This document shows positions 17,364 through 26,028 of a stretch of 64,000 nt of DNA, piece by piece; positions within the stretch are counted from its first letter, which is position 1; every line of letters begins with the position of its first letter. The notes beneath the pieces are model-generated. The model saw only the letters and a program-made list of their open reading frames with translations, ran no database searches and had not been told where the DNA came from. Source of the stretch: F23-B02 sp963625685 (lineage in GTDB: Bacteria; Bacillota; Clostridia; Oscillospirales; Oscillospiraceae). Where the stretch lies: NCBI GenBank assembly GCA_963625685.1, contig CAVFTR010000007.1:1-64000 (forward strand), written 5' to 3'. The position numbers were made by a program, and so were the translations under genes.

Positions 17364-17655
17364 CCTCGTCCGCCACGCGCAAAAGGCTTCGAAAATGTGT
17401 CCAAGTCAGATTGTGAACGCATGAGTTCACAATCTCAATATCCGGAAAGCATTGATAAAACTTGCGGAAATACTGGAGATTTCGCTTGGAATAGCTTTTT
17501 CCGTATTCTTTGGTCAGTTCCGATGCCAGAACATCCATCATAGCTGCGCCGTATTCGGCACGCTGATTGCCTTTCTGCTCCTGTTCCACAATGCGTCTGC
17601 CAACATTCCAATAGGTCAGTACCATCGCGCGGCTTGTGGCATTGTATGCGCTCTG
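17364..17655 (-). pseudogene. DUF1016 (YhcG-like) nuclease, N-terminal fragment
   Basis: The frame encodes NATSRAMVLTYWNVGRRIVE, EQKGNQRAEYGAAMMDVLAS, KEYGKSYSKRNLQYFRKFYQ and LTWTHFRSLLRVADEDAR. This is the N-terminal domain of the DUF1016/YhcG PD-(D/E)XK family found in defence and mobile contexts. The C-terminal nuclease half is missing and the fragment runs out of frame into the VirB4 remnant. A stop codon lies six codons before NATSRAM, so the 5' end is also lost. Confidence 0.78.
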
Positions 17656-17760
17656 TCAAAATCACTTTGATACAGTCGATCCTGACGAACACGGTAGGTG
17701 GCCAGCGAGAAGGCCCATTTTTTAACCCCCTGAGCGAAAAAATTTCAAAAATTTTTTCGA

Positions 17761-18018
17761 GCACGAAAAAAGCCGCTGATTTCATAGTGAAACCAGCGGC
17801 TTGATTTACGGTGTATTTAGCTGAAAATGGGCAAAAAACTTCATGCCTGAGCACCGCGCCACGGAAATGCGCAAATGCCGGCGCATGAAGTTTTTGTGCA
17901 TCATTTCCGGTTGCCCCACAGGGGCGAGGAAATGGCGCATTTCTTATTTTTGCCATGCTTTTGCATGGCAAAAATAACGGTCACACGATCCAAACGGACT
18001 GTGTGACCGTATTTATAT
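17761..18018. repeat. 258-bp perfect direct repeat, copy 2
   Basis: This copy is identical to 68-325 and lies directly downstream of the intact ppdK, as copy 1 lies downstream of the orphan ppdK tail. The GGTCACAC/GTGTGACC hairpin at its ppdK-proximal end could end ppdK transcription. The two copies bracket the 17.4-kb accessory island in direct orientation. Confidence 0.92.
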
Positions 18019-18052
18019 CAGTTGTTTTGCCTACGCTACAAGCGTCAACTTT

Positions 18053-20686
18053 TTATTGGCGCTGTTCCTTGATGGCAGCCTGGGCGGCGGCGAGGCGGGC
18101 GATGGGGACGCGGAAGGGGGAGCAGGACACGTAGTCGAGACCCACGCGGTGGCAGAACTCAACGGACGAGGGGTCGCCGCCGTGCTCGCCGCAGATGCCG
18201 AGGTGCAGGTCGGGACGGGTCGCGCGGCCGAGCTCGCACGCCATCTTGACGAGCTTGCCCACGCCGACCTGGTCGAGCTTTGCAAACGGGTCGTTCTCGT
18301 AGATCTTCTTGTCGTAGTAAGCGCCGAGGAACTTGCCCGCGTCGTCGCGGCTGAAGCCGAAGGTCATCTGGGTCAGGTCGTTGGTGCCGAAGGAGAAGAA
18401 CTCGGCCTCCTTTGCGATCTCGTCTGCCGTGAGCGCCGCTCTGGGTATCTCGATCATGGTGCCGACAAGATACCTCATCTCAAGGCCGCTTGCCGCGATC
18501 AGCTCGTCTGCGTTCTTGACGACGACATCCTTGACGTACTTGAGCTCCTTGACCTCGCCTACCAGCGGGATCATGATCTCGGGGACCATCTCCCACTCGG
18601 AATGACGCTTCTGTACGTTTATTGCCGCACTGATGACCGCGCGGGTCTGCATTGCGGCGATCTCGGGATAGGTGACGGCCAGACGGCAGCCGCGGTGGCC
18701 CATCATGGGGTTGAACTCATGCAGGGAGGCGATGAGCGCCTTGATGGCCTCGACGGTCTTGCCCTGCGCCTTTGCCAGCGCCTCTATATCGGCCTCCTCG
18801 GTGGGTACGAACTCGTGGAGAGGAGGATCGAGGAAGCGGATGGTGACCGGGCAGCCCTCCATCGCCTCGTAGATGCCCTCGAAGTCGGCCTGCTGCATGG
18901 GCTCGAGCTTTGCCAGAGCCGCGACGCGCTCCTCGAGCGTGTCGGCGCAGATCATCTCGCGGAAGGCGGCGATACGGTCGCTGTCGAAGAACATGTGCTC
19001 GGTACGGGTAAGGCCTATGCCCTGTGCGCCGAGCTGACGGGCCTTGGCCGCGTCATAGGGGGTGTCGGCGTTGGTGCGCACCTGCAGGCGGCGGTACTTG
19101 TCGGCCCATGCCATGATGCGGCCGAATTCGCCTGCGATGGAGGCGTCGACCGTGGGGATGATGCCGTCGTATATCTTGCCGGTCGAGCCGTCGAGGGAGA
19201 TGAAGTCGCCCTCGCGGAAGGTCTTGCCGGCGAGGGTGAACTGCTTGTTCTCCTCGTCCATCTTTATATCACCGCAGCCGGAGACGCAGCACTTGCCCAT
19301 GCCGCGCGCGACGACTGCCGCGTGGCTGGTCATGCCGCCGCGGACGGTCAGGATGCCCTGAGCGGCCTTCATTCCCTCGATGTCCTCGGGAGAGGTCTCG
19401 AGACGGACGAGAACGACCTTCTCGCCGCGTGCGTTCCATTCCTTGGCTTCCTCTGCGGTGAACACGGCCTTGCCGCAGGCCGCGCCGGGGGATGCGCCCA
19501 GGCCCTTGCCCATGGGAGTCGCGGCCTTGAGGGCGGCGGCGTCGAACTGGGGATGCAGCAGAGTGTCGAGGTTTCTCGGGTCTATCATCGCGACGGCTTC
19601 CTTTTCGCTGATCATGCCCTCGTCGACGAGGTCGCACGCGATCTTGAGCGCGGCCTGTGCGGTGCGCTTGCCGTTGCGGGTCTGGAGCATGTAGAGCTTG
19701 CCGTTTTCGACGGTGAACTCCATGTCCTGCATATCGCGGTAGTGGTCCTCAAGGGTCTGGCAGACGTTCTCGAACTGTGCGAAGGCCTCGGGGAACTTCT
19801 CCGCCATCTGGGCGATGGGCATCGGGGTGCGGACGCCTGCGACGACGTCCTCGCCCTGTGCGTTGGTCAGGAACTCGCCCATGAGCTTCTTCTCGCCGGT
19901 TGCGGGGTCGCGGGTGAAGGCAACGCCGGTGCCGCAGTCGTCGCCCATGTTGCCGAAGGCCATCATCTGAACGTTGACGGCGGTGCCCCAGCTGTAGGGG
20001 ATGTCGTTATCGCGGCGGTATACGTTTGCGCGGGGGTTATCCCAGCTGCGGAAGACGGCCTTGATGGCGCCCATGAGCTGCTCCTTCGGGTCGCTCGGGA
20101 AGTCCTCGCCGATCTTTTCTCTGTATTCGGCCTTGAACTTGCCTGCGAGCTCCTTGAGATCGTCGGCGGTCAGCTCGACGTCCTGAGTCACGCCGCGGGC
20201 CTCCTTCATTTCGTCAATGAGCTGCTCGAAGTATTTCTTGCCGACCTCCATGACGACGTCGGAGTACATCTGGATGAAGCGGCGGTAGCAGTCCCATGCC
20301 CAGCGGGGGTTGTTGGACTTCTTGGCCATGACCTCGACGACCTGCTCGTTAAGGCCGAGGTTGAGGATCGTGTCCATCATGCCGGGCATGGATGCGCGCG
20401 CGCCGGAGCGGACGGAAACGAGGAGGGGATTTTCGAGGTCGCCGAACTTCTTGCCGGTGATGCCCTCCATCTTTACTACGTACTCCATGATCTCTGCCAT
20501 GATCTCGTCGTTGATCTTCTGGCCGTCCTCATAGTACTGGGTGCAGGCCTCGGTGGTGATGGTGAAGCCCTGGGGCACGGGCAGACCGATATTGGTCATT
20601 TCCGCAAGGTTTGCGCCCTTGCCGCCGAGCAGCTCGCGCATTTTCGCATTGCCTTCGGAGAACAGATAAACATACTTCTTGCTCAT
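18053..20686 (-). CDS. Pyruvate, phosphate dikinase
   Basis: This 877-residue enzyme interconverts pyruvate, ATP and phosphate with phosphoenolpyruvate, AMP and pyrophosphate. Anaerobic clostridia use it in glycolysis or gluconeogenesis. The N-terminal ATP-grasp domain starts KYVYLFSEGNAKMRELLGGK; the swivelling phosphohistidine domain carries GGMTSHAAVVARGMGKCC; the C-terminal TIM barrel ends with the CGEHGGDPSSVEF block holding the catalytic cysteine. Length fits the family. MSKKYV is preferred as start (AAAGGA upstream). Its 3' end is the probable integration site of the island at 0.3-17.8 kb: the ppdK tail is repeated in diverged form at 326-398. Confidence 0.97.
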   Translation of the reverse strand: MSKKYVYLFSEGNAKMRELLGGKGANLAEMTNIGLPVPQGFTITTEACTQYYEDGQKINDEIMAEIMEYVVKMEGITGKKFGDLENPLLVSVRSGARASMPGMMDTILNLGLNEQVVEVMAKKSNNPRWAWDCYRRFIQMYSDVVMEVGKKYFEQLIDEMKEARGVTQDVELTADDLKELAGKFKAEYREKIGEDFPSDPKEQLMGAIKAVFRSWDNPRANVYRRDNDIPYSWGTAVNVQMMAFGNMGDDCGTGVAFTRDPATGEKKLMGEFLTNAQGEDVVAGVRTPMPIAQMAEKFPEAFAQFENVCQTLEDHYRDMQDMEFTVENGKLYMLQTRNGKRTAQAALKIACDLVDEGMISEKEAVAMIDPRNLDTLLHPQFDAAALKAATPMGKGLGASPGAACGKAVFTAEEAKEWNARGEKVVLVRLETSPEDIEGMKAAQGILTVRGGMTSHAAVVARGMGKCCVSGCGDIKMDEENKQFTLAGKTFREGDFISLDGSTGKIYDGIIPTVDASIAGEFGRIMAWADKYRRLQVRTNADTPYDAAKARQLGAQGIGLTRTEHMFFDSDRIAAFREMICADTLEERVAALAKLEPMQQADFEGIYEAMEGCPVTIRFLDPPLHEFVPTEEADIEALAKAQGKTVEAIKALIASLHEFNPMMGHRGCRLAVTYPEIAAMQTRAVISAAINVQKRHSEWEMVPEIMIPLVGEVKELKYVKDVVVKNADELIAASGLEMRYLVGTMIEIPRAALTADEIAKEAEFFSFGTNDLTQMTFGFSRDDAGKFLGAYYDKKIYENDPFAKLDQVGVGKLVKMACELGRATRPDLHLGICGEHGGDPSSVEFCHRVGLDYVSCSPFRVPIARLAAAQAAIKEQRQ

Positions 20687-20805
20687 TGATCTAATCATCC
20701 TTTCTTATGAACAGCGCACAAATGTGCACATTTTTTACTTAATTACTGCCTTTATAAGATTACCATTTAAAGCGGAGCCTAATCAATACATTTTGTACAC
20801 AAAAG

Positions 20806-21666
20806 TTAGACAAAAACATCGTAAAATGCATCGGCGATTTTTGCAAATTCACCAATGCCGAGCGTCTCGCCGCGCAGCTTCGGGTCAATGCCGCAGTTTT
20901 CAAGGCATTTTTCTATCTTTCCCTTCGATAATTCGCCGAAGCCGGCGCCGAGCGCGTTGAGCAGGGTCTTGCGCCGCTGGGCAAACGCGGCCCGGACCAC
21001 GCGCATGAAAAGCGCCTGGCTTTTCACCTCGGCGGGCGGGGTCCTGCGGCAGTCAAGGCGAATGACGCTCGAGGTGACCTTCGGCTGCGGGATAAAGCAG
21101 CCGGGGGATACGTCGAACAGCGGCGACGCCTGCGCATACCAGTTTACGAGCACCGTGAACGCGCCGTAGTCCTTCGTTCCGGGCTTTGCGCATATCCTGC
21201 GCGCGACCTCGCGCTGGATCATGACCGTCACGGCGTCAAAGCAGCCCGACTCAAGAAGCAAGGATATCACGGGGCCCGTCACGTTATACGGCAGATTGGC
21301 GCACACGACGCGCCTCATTCCCGGCATTTTTTCGTCCAGCAGCGAGGGGATATCGAGCCTGAGCACATCGCCGTAGACGATCTCGACATTGTCACGCCCC
21401 GCGAGCGTTTCGGCCAGGACGGGTCTGAGCGCCGTGTCGAGCTCGACGGCGACGACCTTCCCCGCGCGCAGGGACAGCTGCTCTGTCAGGCAGCCGATGC
21501 CGGGGCCTATCTCCAAAACGCCGGTATCCTCGTCGAGCCCCGCGGCGCCGGCGATATCCTCCGGCACCCACGCGGCTGTCAGGAAGTTCTGTCCCATGCT
21601 TTTTGAAAAGCGGAAGCCGTGCCGCGCGAGCAGCGTCTTTATGTCGTTTATATTCGTAAGCTCCAT
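20806..21666 (-). CDS. 16S rRNA (adenine1518-N6/adenine1519-N6)-dimethyltransferase RsmA/KsgA
   Basis: This 286-residue methyltransferase dimethylates two adenines in the 3' hairpin of 16S rRNA, a late checkpoint of small-subunit assembly. Motifs are SKSMGQNFL at the N-terminus, LEIGPGIGCLTEQL (AdoMet motif I), VYGDVLRLD and the catalytic NLPYNVTGPV. The start MELTNIN is preferred over an upstream ATG inside trmD. It follows the trmD fusion with a small gap and probably belongs to the same transcript. Confidence 0.95.
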   Translation of the reverse strand: MELTNINDIKTLLARHGFRFSKSMGQNFLTAAWVPEDIAGAAGLDEDTGVLEIGPGIGCLTEQLSLRAGKVVAVELDTALRPVLAETLAGRDNVEIVYGDVLRLDIPSLLDEKMPGMRRVVCANLPYNVTGPVISLLLESGCFDAVTVMIQREVARRICAKPGTKDYGAFTVLVNWYAQASPLFDVSPGCFIPQPKVTSSVIRLDCRRTPPAEVKSQALFMRVVRAAFAQRRKTLLNALGAGFGELSKGKIEKCLENCGIDPKLRGETLGIGEFAKIADAFYDVFV

Positions 21667-21683
21667 ATTGCGATCTCTCTCCG

Positions 21684-22964
21684 TCAAAGGATCTTCTCAA
21701 AGCACTGCCGCGCGGGATCGTGCCCCGGCTCGGCTGAGCAGAGCATGTTGCCTCGGTAGACAAAGCCGCTTTTTCGCAGCAGCTGCTGCATGGCCCTGTT
21801 TTTCCTGTGCGTATCCGTGCGTATGGCCTGCACGCCGAGCTTTGCCGCCTCAGCCTCGGCGGCCGCCATGAGCCTGCCGCTCAGGCCCGTTCCGCGAAAC
21901 TCTGCGGCCACGGCCGCGCGGTGGAGCGCGCAGTACGCTCCCGCACCGTGCCAGCGGCCGTCGGTGATGCCGTCGTAGTCCGGCTCAGGCTCGCTGCACA
22001 GGCAGAAAAAGCCCGCGGCGGCGCCGCCGTAGGTAATGATATGGCAGCGTCCCGCGTTTATATCCGGCATGATATCCTCCGCCGAGGGGTACTCGCCCTG
22101 CCACTGGTCGACGCGGTGCTTTTTGAGGTAATTGCGCGCCTGACGCACGATGAGCATGACAGCTTCGATATCACCGGGCTGCGCGGGGCGGCAGCCGATC
22201 GGCTTTGTAAGGCGCATGCGGCTGCGCTCCTTTTTTATCTCGTCGACGAGCCTTATGTCCGTCTTATCCGTCAGCTCGAGCCTTGCGAACATGTCCGGGC
22301 GCTTGTCCATCGTGCGCTCGAGGCTCATTTTCCGCCGCCAGCGCGCCACCGCGGCGTGGTCTCCGCCGAGCAGCACCTTCGGCACCTCTCGGCCCTCCCA
22401 GACCTCGGGGCGCGTATACTGCGGATATTCGAGCACGCCGTCCCAGTGGCTCTCGCCGGTGAAGCACTCCTCGTCGGAGAGCACGCCCGGGACGAGCCTG
22501 CACACGGAGTCGGCCACCGCCATCGCGGCAAGCTCGCCGCCCGTGAGCACGAAGTCTCCCAGCGATATCTCCTCGTCGACGCACTGCTCGATAAAGCGCT
22601 CGTCTATGCCCTCGTAGTGGCCGCACACGAGCACGAGGTGATCGTAGTCGTTTTTGAGCCTGCGGGCCGTCTCCTGATCGTAGGGCCTGCCCTGCGGCGA
22701 CATGTAGATAACGCGGCTGCGCCTGCCCTGCGAAGTTGACATAATATTGTCAAGGCAGGATTTGAGCGGCTGAGCCATCATAACGCAGCCCCAGCCGCCG
22801 CCGTAGGGATAGTCGTCGACCTGGCACTGCTTATTTTCCGTGTGATCGCGTATCTGCACGCAGTTTATCTCGATTATCCCCTTTTTCGCGGCTCTTCCGA
22901 GGATGCTTTCATGCATGACCGCGTTCATCGTCCCGGGAAAGAGCGTCATTATATCAATTCTCAT
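21684..22964 (-). CDS. TrmD tRNA (guanine37-N1)-methyltransferase fused to a GNAT acetyltransferase
   Basis: A single 426-residue frame joins two enzymes. Residues 1 to about 240 are TrmD, which methylates G37 of tRNAs reading CNN codons: MRIDIMTLFPG, YPYGGGWGCV, YMSPQGRPYD, LVCGHYEGIDER, SLGDFVLTGGE, ESHWDGVLEYPQYTRP. Note GGGWGCV where GGGPGMV is common. Residues about 250-426 are a GNAT domain, with the acetyl-CoA loop FRGTGLSGRLM and the RTDTHRKNRAMQQLLRKSGF segment. No stop or internal ribosome binding site is visible at the joint. AAGGAGAG precedes the start. The GNAT substrate is unknown. Confidence 0.92.
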   Translation of the reverse strand: MRIDIMTLFPGTMNAVMHESILGRAAKKGIIEINCVQIRDHTENKQCQVDDYPYGGGWGCVMMAQPLKSCLDNIMSTSQGRRSRVIYMSPQGRPYDQETARRLKNDYDHLVLVCGHYEGIDERFIEQCVDEEISLGDFVLTGGELAAMAVADSVCRLVPGVLSDEECFTGESHWDGVLEYPQYTRPEVWEGREVPKVLLGGDHAAVARWRRKMSLERTMDKRPDMFARLELTDKTDIRLVDEIKKERSRMRLTKPIGCRPAQPGDIEAVMLIVRQARNYLKKHRVDQWQGEYPSAEDIMPDINAGRCHIITYGGAAAGFFCLCSEPEPDYDGITDGRWHGAGAYCALHRAAVAAEFRGTGLSGRLMAAAEAEAAKLGVQAIRTDTHRKNRAMQQLLRKSGFVYRGNMLCSAEPGHDPARQCFEKIL

Positions 22965-23003
22965 CGCGGGGAAGCTCTCCTTGCTGTCAGTTAACATAAC
23001 GTG

Positions 23004-23492
23004 TTACATCCCCTCTATCAGGCGCACGGTCACGACGCCGTTTTCCGCGTCGGTGCCGAGGATAAATTCGGGCACGGCGGGTATCATGTGCTCGGTCTGG
23101 CCGCGCACGATATACACCTGTGAGGCCGGCGTTTCGAGGATATCCTCGAGCGTTCCGATAACGCTGCCGTCCTCGGTCTCGACCCTCGCGCCGATGATAT
23201 CGCACAGAAAATACTCGCCCTTTTTAAGCGGCGCGTCGGCGCGGTCTATATAAACCGTCCTGTTTTTAAGGCTCATGGCGGCGTTTATATCCTCCACCCC
23301 GTCGAGCCGCGCTATGAGAAAGCCCTTGTGCGCACGTGACGAAACGAGCCCGACGGGCCTTGAATCTATATATAAAGTCCTGAAGCGGCGCATGAACTCG
23401 GGACTGTCGAGCCATACCTGTATCTTGACCTCGCCGCGCACGCCGTGAGTGTTGACTATCCTTCCCGCTTCGATGTATTTCTGCTTTTCCAT
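23004..23492 (-). CDS. Ribosome maturation factor RimM
   Basis: This 162-residue protein has the N-terminal RimM barrel (IEAGRIVNTHGVRGEVKIQVW) and the C-terminal PRC-barrel (VIGTLEDILETPASQVYIVRG). It binds S19 and helps assemble the 30S head. MEKQKYI is preferred as start, with GGAGG before it, over an upstream in-frame ATG. It lies between khpA and trmD as in other Firmicutes. Confidence 0.93.
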   Translation of the reverse strand: MEKQKYIEAGRIVNTHGVRGEVKIQVWLDSPEFMRRFRTLYIDSRPVGLVSSRAHKGFLIARLDGVEDINAAMSLKNRTVYIDRADAPLKKGEYFLCDIIGARVETEDGSVIGTLEDILETPASQVYIVRGQTEHMIPAVPEFILGTDAENGVVTVRLIEGM

Positions 23493-23600
23493 GTAAAAAC
23501 CTCCATACTTGCTCATTATAATATAGCACACAGCGCAGGGCTTAACAAGCAAAACGGCGCTGAAAAAAGCAGAACGGACACGCTCCGTTCTGCTTTTATA

Positions 23601-23831
23601 TCAGTCCATGATGTCGACTGAAACCTTTTTGCCCTGTCTCTGGGCGACAGCCCGCATGAGTATACGGATCTCTTTTACGATCCTGCCCTGCCGGCCAATG
23701 ACCTTGCCCATGTCCCCGTCGGCTACGCGTACCTCATATACGGTCTCGCCGCCGTGAACGCGCTCGGTCACAGAGACCTCATCGGGTTTCTCCACGAGGC
23801 TCTGCACGATATAGGTCAAAAGTTCTTTCAT
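23601..23831 (-). CDS. KH-domain RNA-binding protein KhpA
   Basis: This 76-residue protein is a single KH domain with the GxxG-type loop GKVIGRQGRIVKEIRILMR. KhpA acts with KhpB in RNA binding and cell-division or elongation control in several Firmicutes. The gene sits between rpsP and rimM, its usual position. AAGGAGAAA precedes the ATG. Confidence 0.92.
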   Translation of the reverse strand: MKELLTYIVQSLVEKPDEVSVTERVHGGETVYEVRVADGDMGKVIGRQGRIVKEIRILMRAVAQRQGKKVSVDIMD

Positions 23832-23849
23832 GCCGGTAGTTTCTCCTTG

Positions 23850-24086
23850 TTAGGCCTCGACCTTGGTAAGCAGGCCGCGTACTGTCTCGGTGGGCTGTGC
23901 GCCGTTGGATATCCAGTACTTTGCGCGCTCGAGATCGACCTTGATATTCTCGCCCTCTGCCATGGGATCGTAAGTGCCTATCTCCTCGATGAAGCGGCCG
24001 TCGCGGGGGCAGCGGGAATCAGCGACGACGATACGGTAGAAGGGGGCCTTCTTTGCGCCCATCCTGCGAAGTCTGATCTTTACCAT
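23850..24086 (-). CDS. 30S ribosomal protein S16
   Basis: This 78-residue protein shows the full S16 pattern: MVKIRLRRMGAKKAPFYRIV, then ADSRCPRDGRFIEEIGTYDP and the ERAKYWISNGAQPTETV block. It is a core 30S protein. It follows ffh in the conserved ffh-rpsP-khpA-rimM-trmD row and has a strong AGGTG-type site before the ATG. Confidence 0.96.
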   Translation of the reverse strand: MVKIRLRRMGAKKAPFYRIVVADSRCPRDGRFIEEIGTYDPMAEGENIKVDLERAKYWISNGAQPTETVRGLLTKVEA

Positions 24087-24143
24087 TTATCTTTCACCTC
24101 CAAATTACTCATTTATATATTACAAACGCATTTGCGTGTGCAA

Positions 24144-25511
24144 TCAGAATCTGAAGCCGCCCAGGCCGGGGAAGCCGCCTCCGCCCATGCCGCCGAAGCG
24201 CTTTTGCAGCTTTTTCATGTTTTTGCCGGAGAGCTGCTTCATCATGCCCTGCATCGCGCCGAACTGCTTGAGCAGCCTGTTGACGTCGACCACCGAGGTG
24301 CCGCTGCCGGCCGCGATGCGCTTTTTGCGCGAGGCGTTGAGCATCGACGGGTCGTCGCGCTCTGCCTGGGTCATGGAGAGGATTATCGCCTCTATGCGCG
24401 CCATGCCCTTCTCGTCGACCTTCGCGCCCTGGAGCGCCTTGGCGTCGACGCCGGGGATCATGCCGGCCAGGTCGTTTATATCGCCCATGCCCTTGAGCGA
24501 GCGCATCTGCTCGAGATAGTCCGAGAGCGTGAAGCGGTTGGCCTTCATCTTTTCGGCCATCTCCAGCGCCTTTTTCTCGTCAAAGCTCTGCTCGGCCTTT
24601 TCAATGAGCGTGAGCATGTCGCCCATGCCGAGGATACGCGAGGCCATGCGGTCGGGGTAGAACGGCTCGATCTGGTCGAGCTTCTCGCCCACGCCGATGA
24701 ATTTTATGGGCTTGCCCGTGCTCGCCTTTATCGAAAGCGCCGCGCCGCCGCGCGCGTCGCCGTCAAGCTTCGTGAGCATGACGCCGGTCACGCCGAGGGC
24801 GTCGTTGAACGCGTTTGCGGCGTTCACGGCATCCTGACCGGTCATCGCGTCGACAACGAGAAGTATCTCGCTCGGCTCGACCTCGTCGCGGATGTTCTTG
24901 AGCTCCTGCATGAGCTCCTCGTCAATGTGGAGACGGCCGGCCGTATCGAGGAGCACAAGGTCGTTGCCGTGCTTTTTCGCATGCTCGATCGCTGCCTTTG
25001 CGATATCGACGGGGTCGGTCGTGCCCATCTGGAACACCGGAATGTCCAGCTGCCTGCCGACCGTTTCCAGCTGCTTTATCGCCGCGGGGCGGTAGATATC
25101 GCAGGCGGCCAGCAGCGGGCGCTTGCCCTGCTTGCGCATATAGGCGGCAAGCTTTGCGCCGTTTGTCGTCTTGCCTGCGCCCTGAAGGCCCACGAGCATG
25201 ACGACGCTCGGCGACTTCGAGCCGATGCTCAGGCGCTGATTCTCGCTGCCCATGAGCTTGACGAGCTCTTCGTTGACTATCTTGATGACCTGCTGTGCAG
25301 GCGAAAGCGCTTCGAGCACATCCGCACCCGAGGCGCGCTCGGTGACGCTTTTTGTGAATTCCTTTACGACCTTGTAGCTTACGTCGGCCTCCAGAAGCGC
25401 CATGCGCACTTCCTTCATGGCCTCCTTGACGTCGGCCGCGGTCAGTCTGCCCTTGCCGCGCAGCTTTTTAAAGGCAGCGGACAGCTTGTCGGAGAGCGAT
25501 TCAAATGCCAT
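24144..25511 (-). CDS. Signal recognition particle protein Ffh
   Basis: This 455-residue GTPase binds 4.5S RNA and signal sequences and delivers ribosomes to FtsY. The N and G domains carry GLQGAGKTTNGAKLA, DTAGRL and TKLDGDARGG. The methionine-rich M domain (about 300-440) includes SGTSVVDVNRLLKQFGAMQG and ends in a glycine-rich tail. It is co-transcribed with the upstream ylxM, 12 bases away. Confidence 0.97.
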   Translation of the reverse strand: MAFESLSDKLSAAFKKLRGKGRLTAADVKEAMKEVRMALLEADVSYKVVKEFTKSVTERASGADVLEALSPAQQVIKIVNEELVKLMGSENQRLSIGSKSPSVVMLVGLQGAGKTTNGAKLAAYMRKQGKRPLLAACDIYRPAAIKQLETVGRQLDIPVFQMGTTDPVDIAKAAIEHAKKHGNDLVLLDTAGRLHIDEELMQELKNIRDEVEPSEILLVVDAMTGQDAVNAANAFNDALGVTGVMLTKLDGDARGGAALSIKASTGKPIKFIGVGEKLDQIEPFYPDRMASRILGMGDMLTLIEKAEQSFDEKKALEMAEKMKANRFTLSDYLEQMRSLKGMGDINDLAGMIPGVDAKALQGAKVDEKGMARIEAIILSMTQAERDDPSMLNASRKKRIAAGSGTSVVDVNRLLKQFGAMQGMMKQLSGKNMKKLQKRFGGMGGGGFPGLGGFRF

Positions 25512-25523
25512 GCTATCTGCCTC

Positions 25524-25847
25524 CTATATCTTTAATTGCTCGAGCCTTGCGATAAGCTGCGCGTCCGCGCCCTTATCCTTCAGCTCGCGTATTATCCCGT
25601 CTATCTGGGCGCTGCGCTCGAGAAAGCGCTTTATCAGCCCCGTCTTTTCCTCGATCTCGGTCATCGCGGCCTCGGCCCTGCGGATGATATCCCAGACGCC
25701 CTGGCGCGATATGCCGCTCTGCTCGGCTATCTCGCCGAGAGAAAGGTCCTCGTTATAGCGGAGGTCGAAATACTCGCGCTGCTTATCCGTCAGCAGCTCG
25801 CCGTAAAAATCAAACAGCATCGAACGCATGACCGCACTGTTTTCCAC
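25524..25847 (-). CDS. YlxM/p13-like helix-turn-helix protein
   Basis: This 107-residue protein resembles a sigma region 4 helix-turn-helix (LSLGEIAEQSGISRQGVWDIIRR). YlxM lies upstream of ffh throughout Firmicutes and is linked to SRP function. The start is GTG after GGAGGAGGG. A near-consensus promoter lies 60 bases upstream. Confidence 0.92.
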   Translation of the reverse strand: MENSAVMRSMLFDFYGELLTDKQREYFDLRYNEDLSLGEIAEQSGISRQGVWDIIRRAEAAMTEIEEKTGLIKRFLERSAQIDGIIRELKDKGADAQLIARLEQLKI

Positions 25848-25907
25848 GGCGCTCCCTCCTCCGCAAGCTTTTTTCGCTATGCCCTGTAAACGCTTTTTGC
25901 TTTACAG

Positions 25908-25936
25908 AGTATAGCACCCGCGCCGGGCCCTGTCAA
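25908..25936 (-). promoter_or_regulatory. Promoter of the ylxM-ffh operon
   Basis: On the minus strand TTGACA is followed after 17 bases by TATACT, a near-perfect housekeeping promoter placed to drive ylxM-ffh and probably the genes down to rsmA. Confidence 0.85.
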
Positions 25937-26028
25937 GCATTTTTACTTGTCATTTATGCCGAATATATTTCAGTCTTTGCGGCAAAACTTATACTTATAA
26001 CAAAAATGCGATGAAAACGGAGGCTTAC

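Noticed and set aside
18056..20689. An 877-codon open frame antisense to ppdK
   Set aside because: It mirrors ppdK almost end to end, has no ribosome binding site and a Leu/Val/His-rich composition typical of GC-rich antisense frames. ppdK itself is unmistakable.
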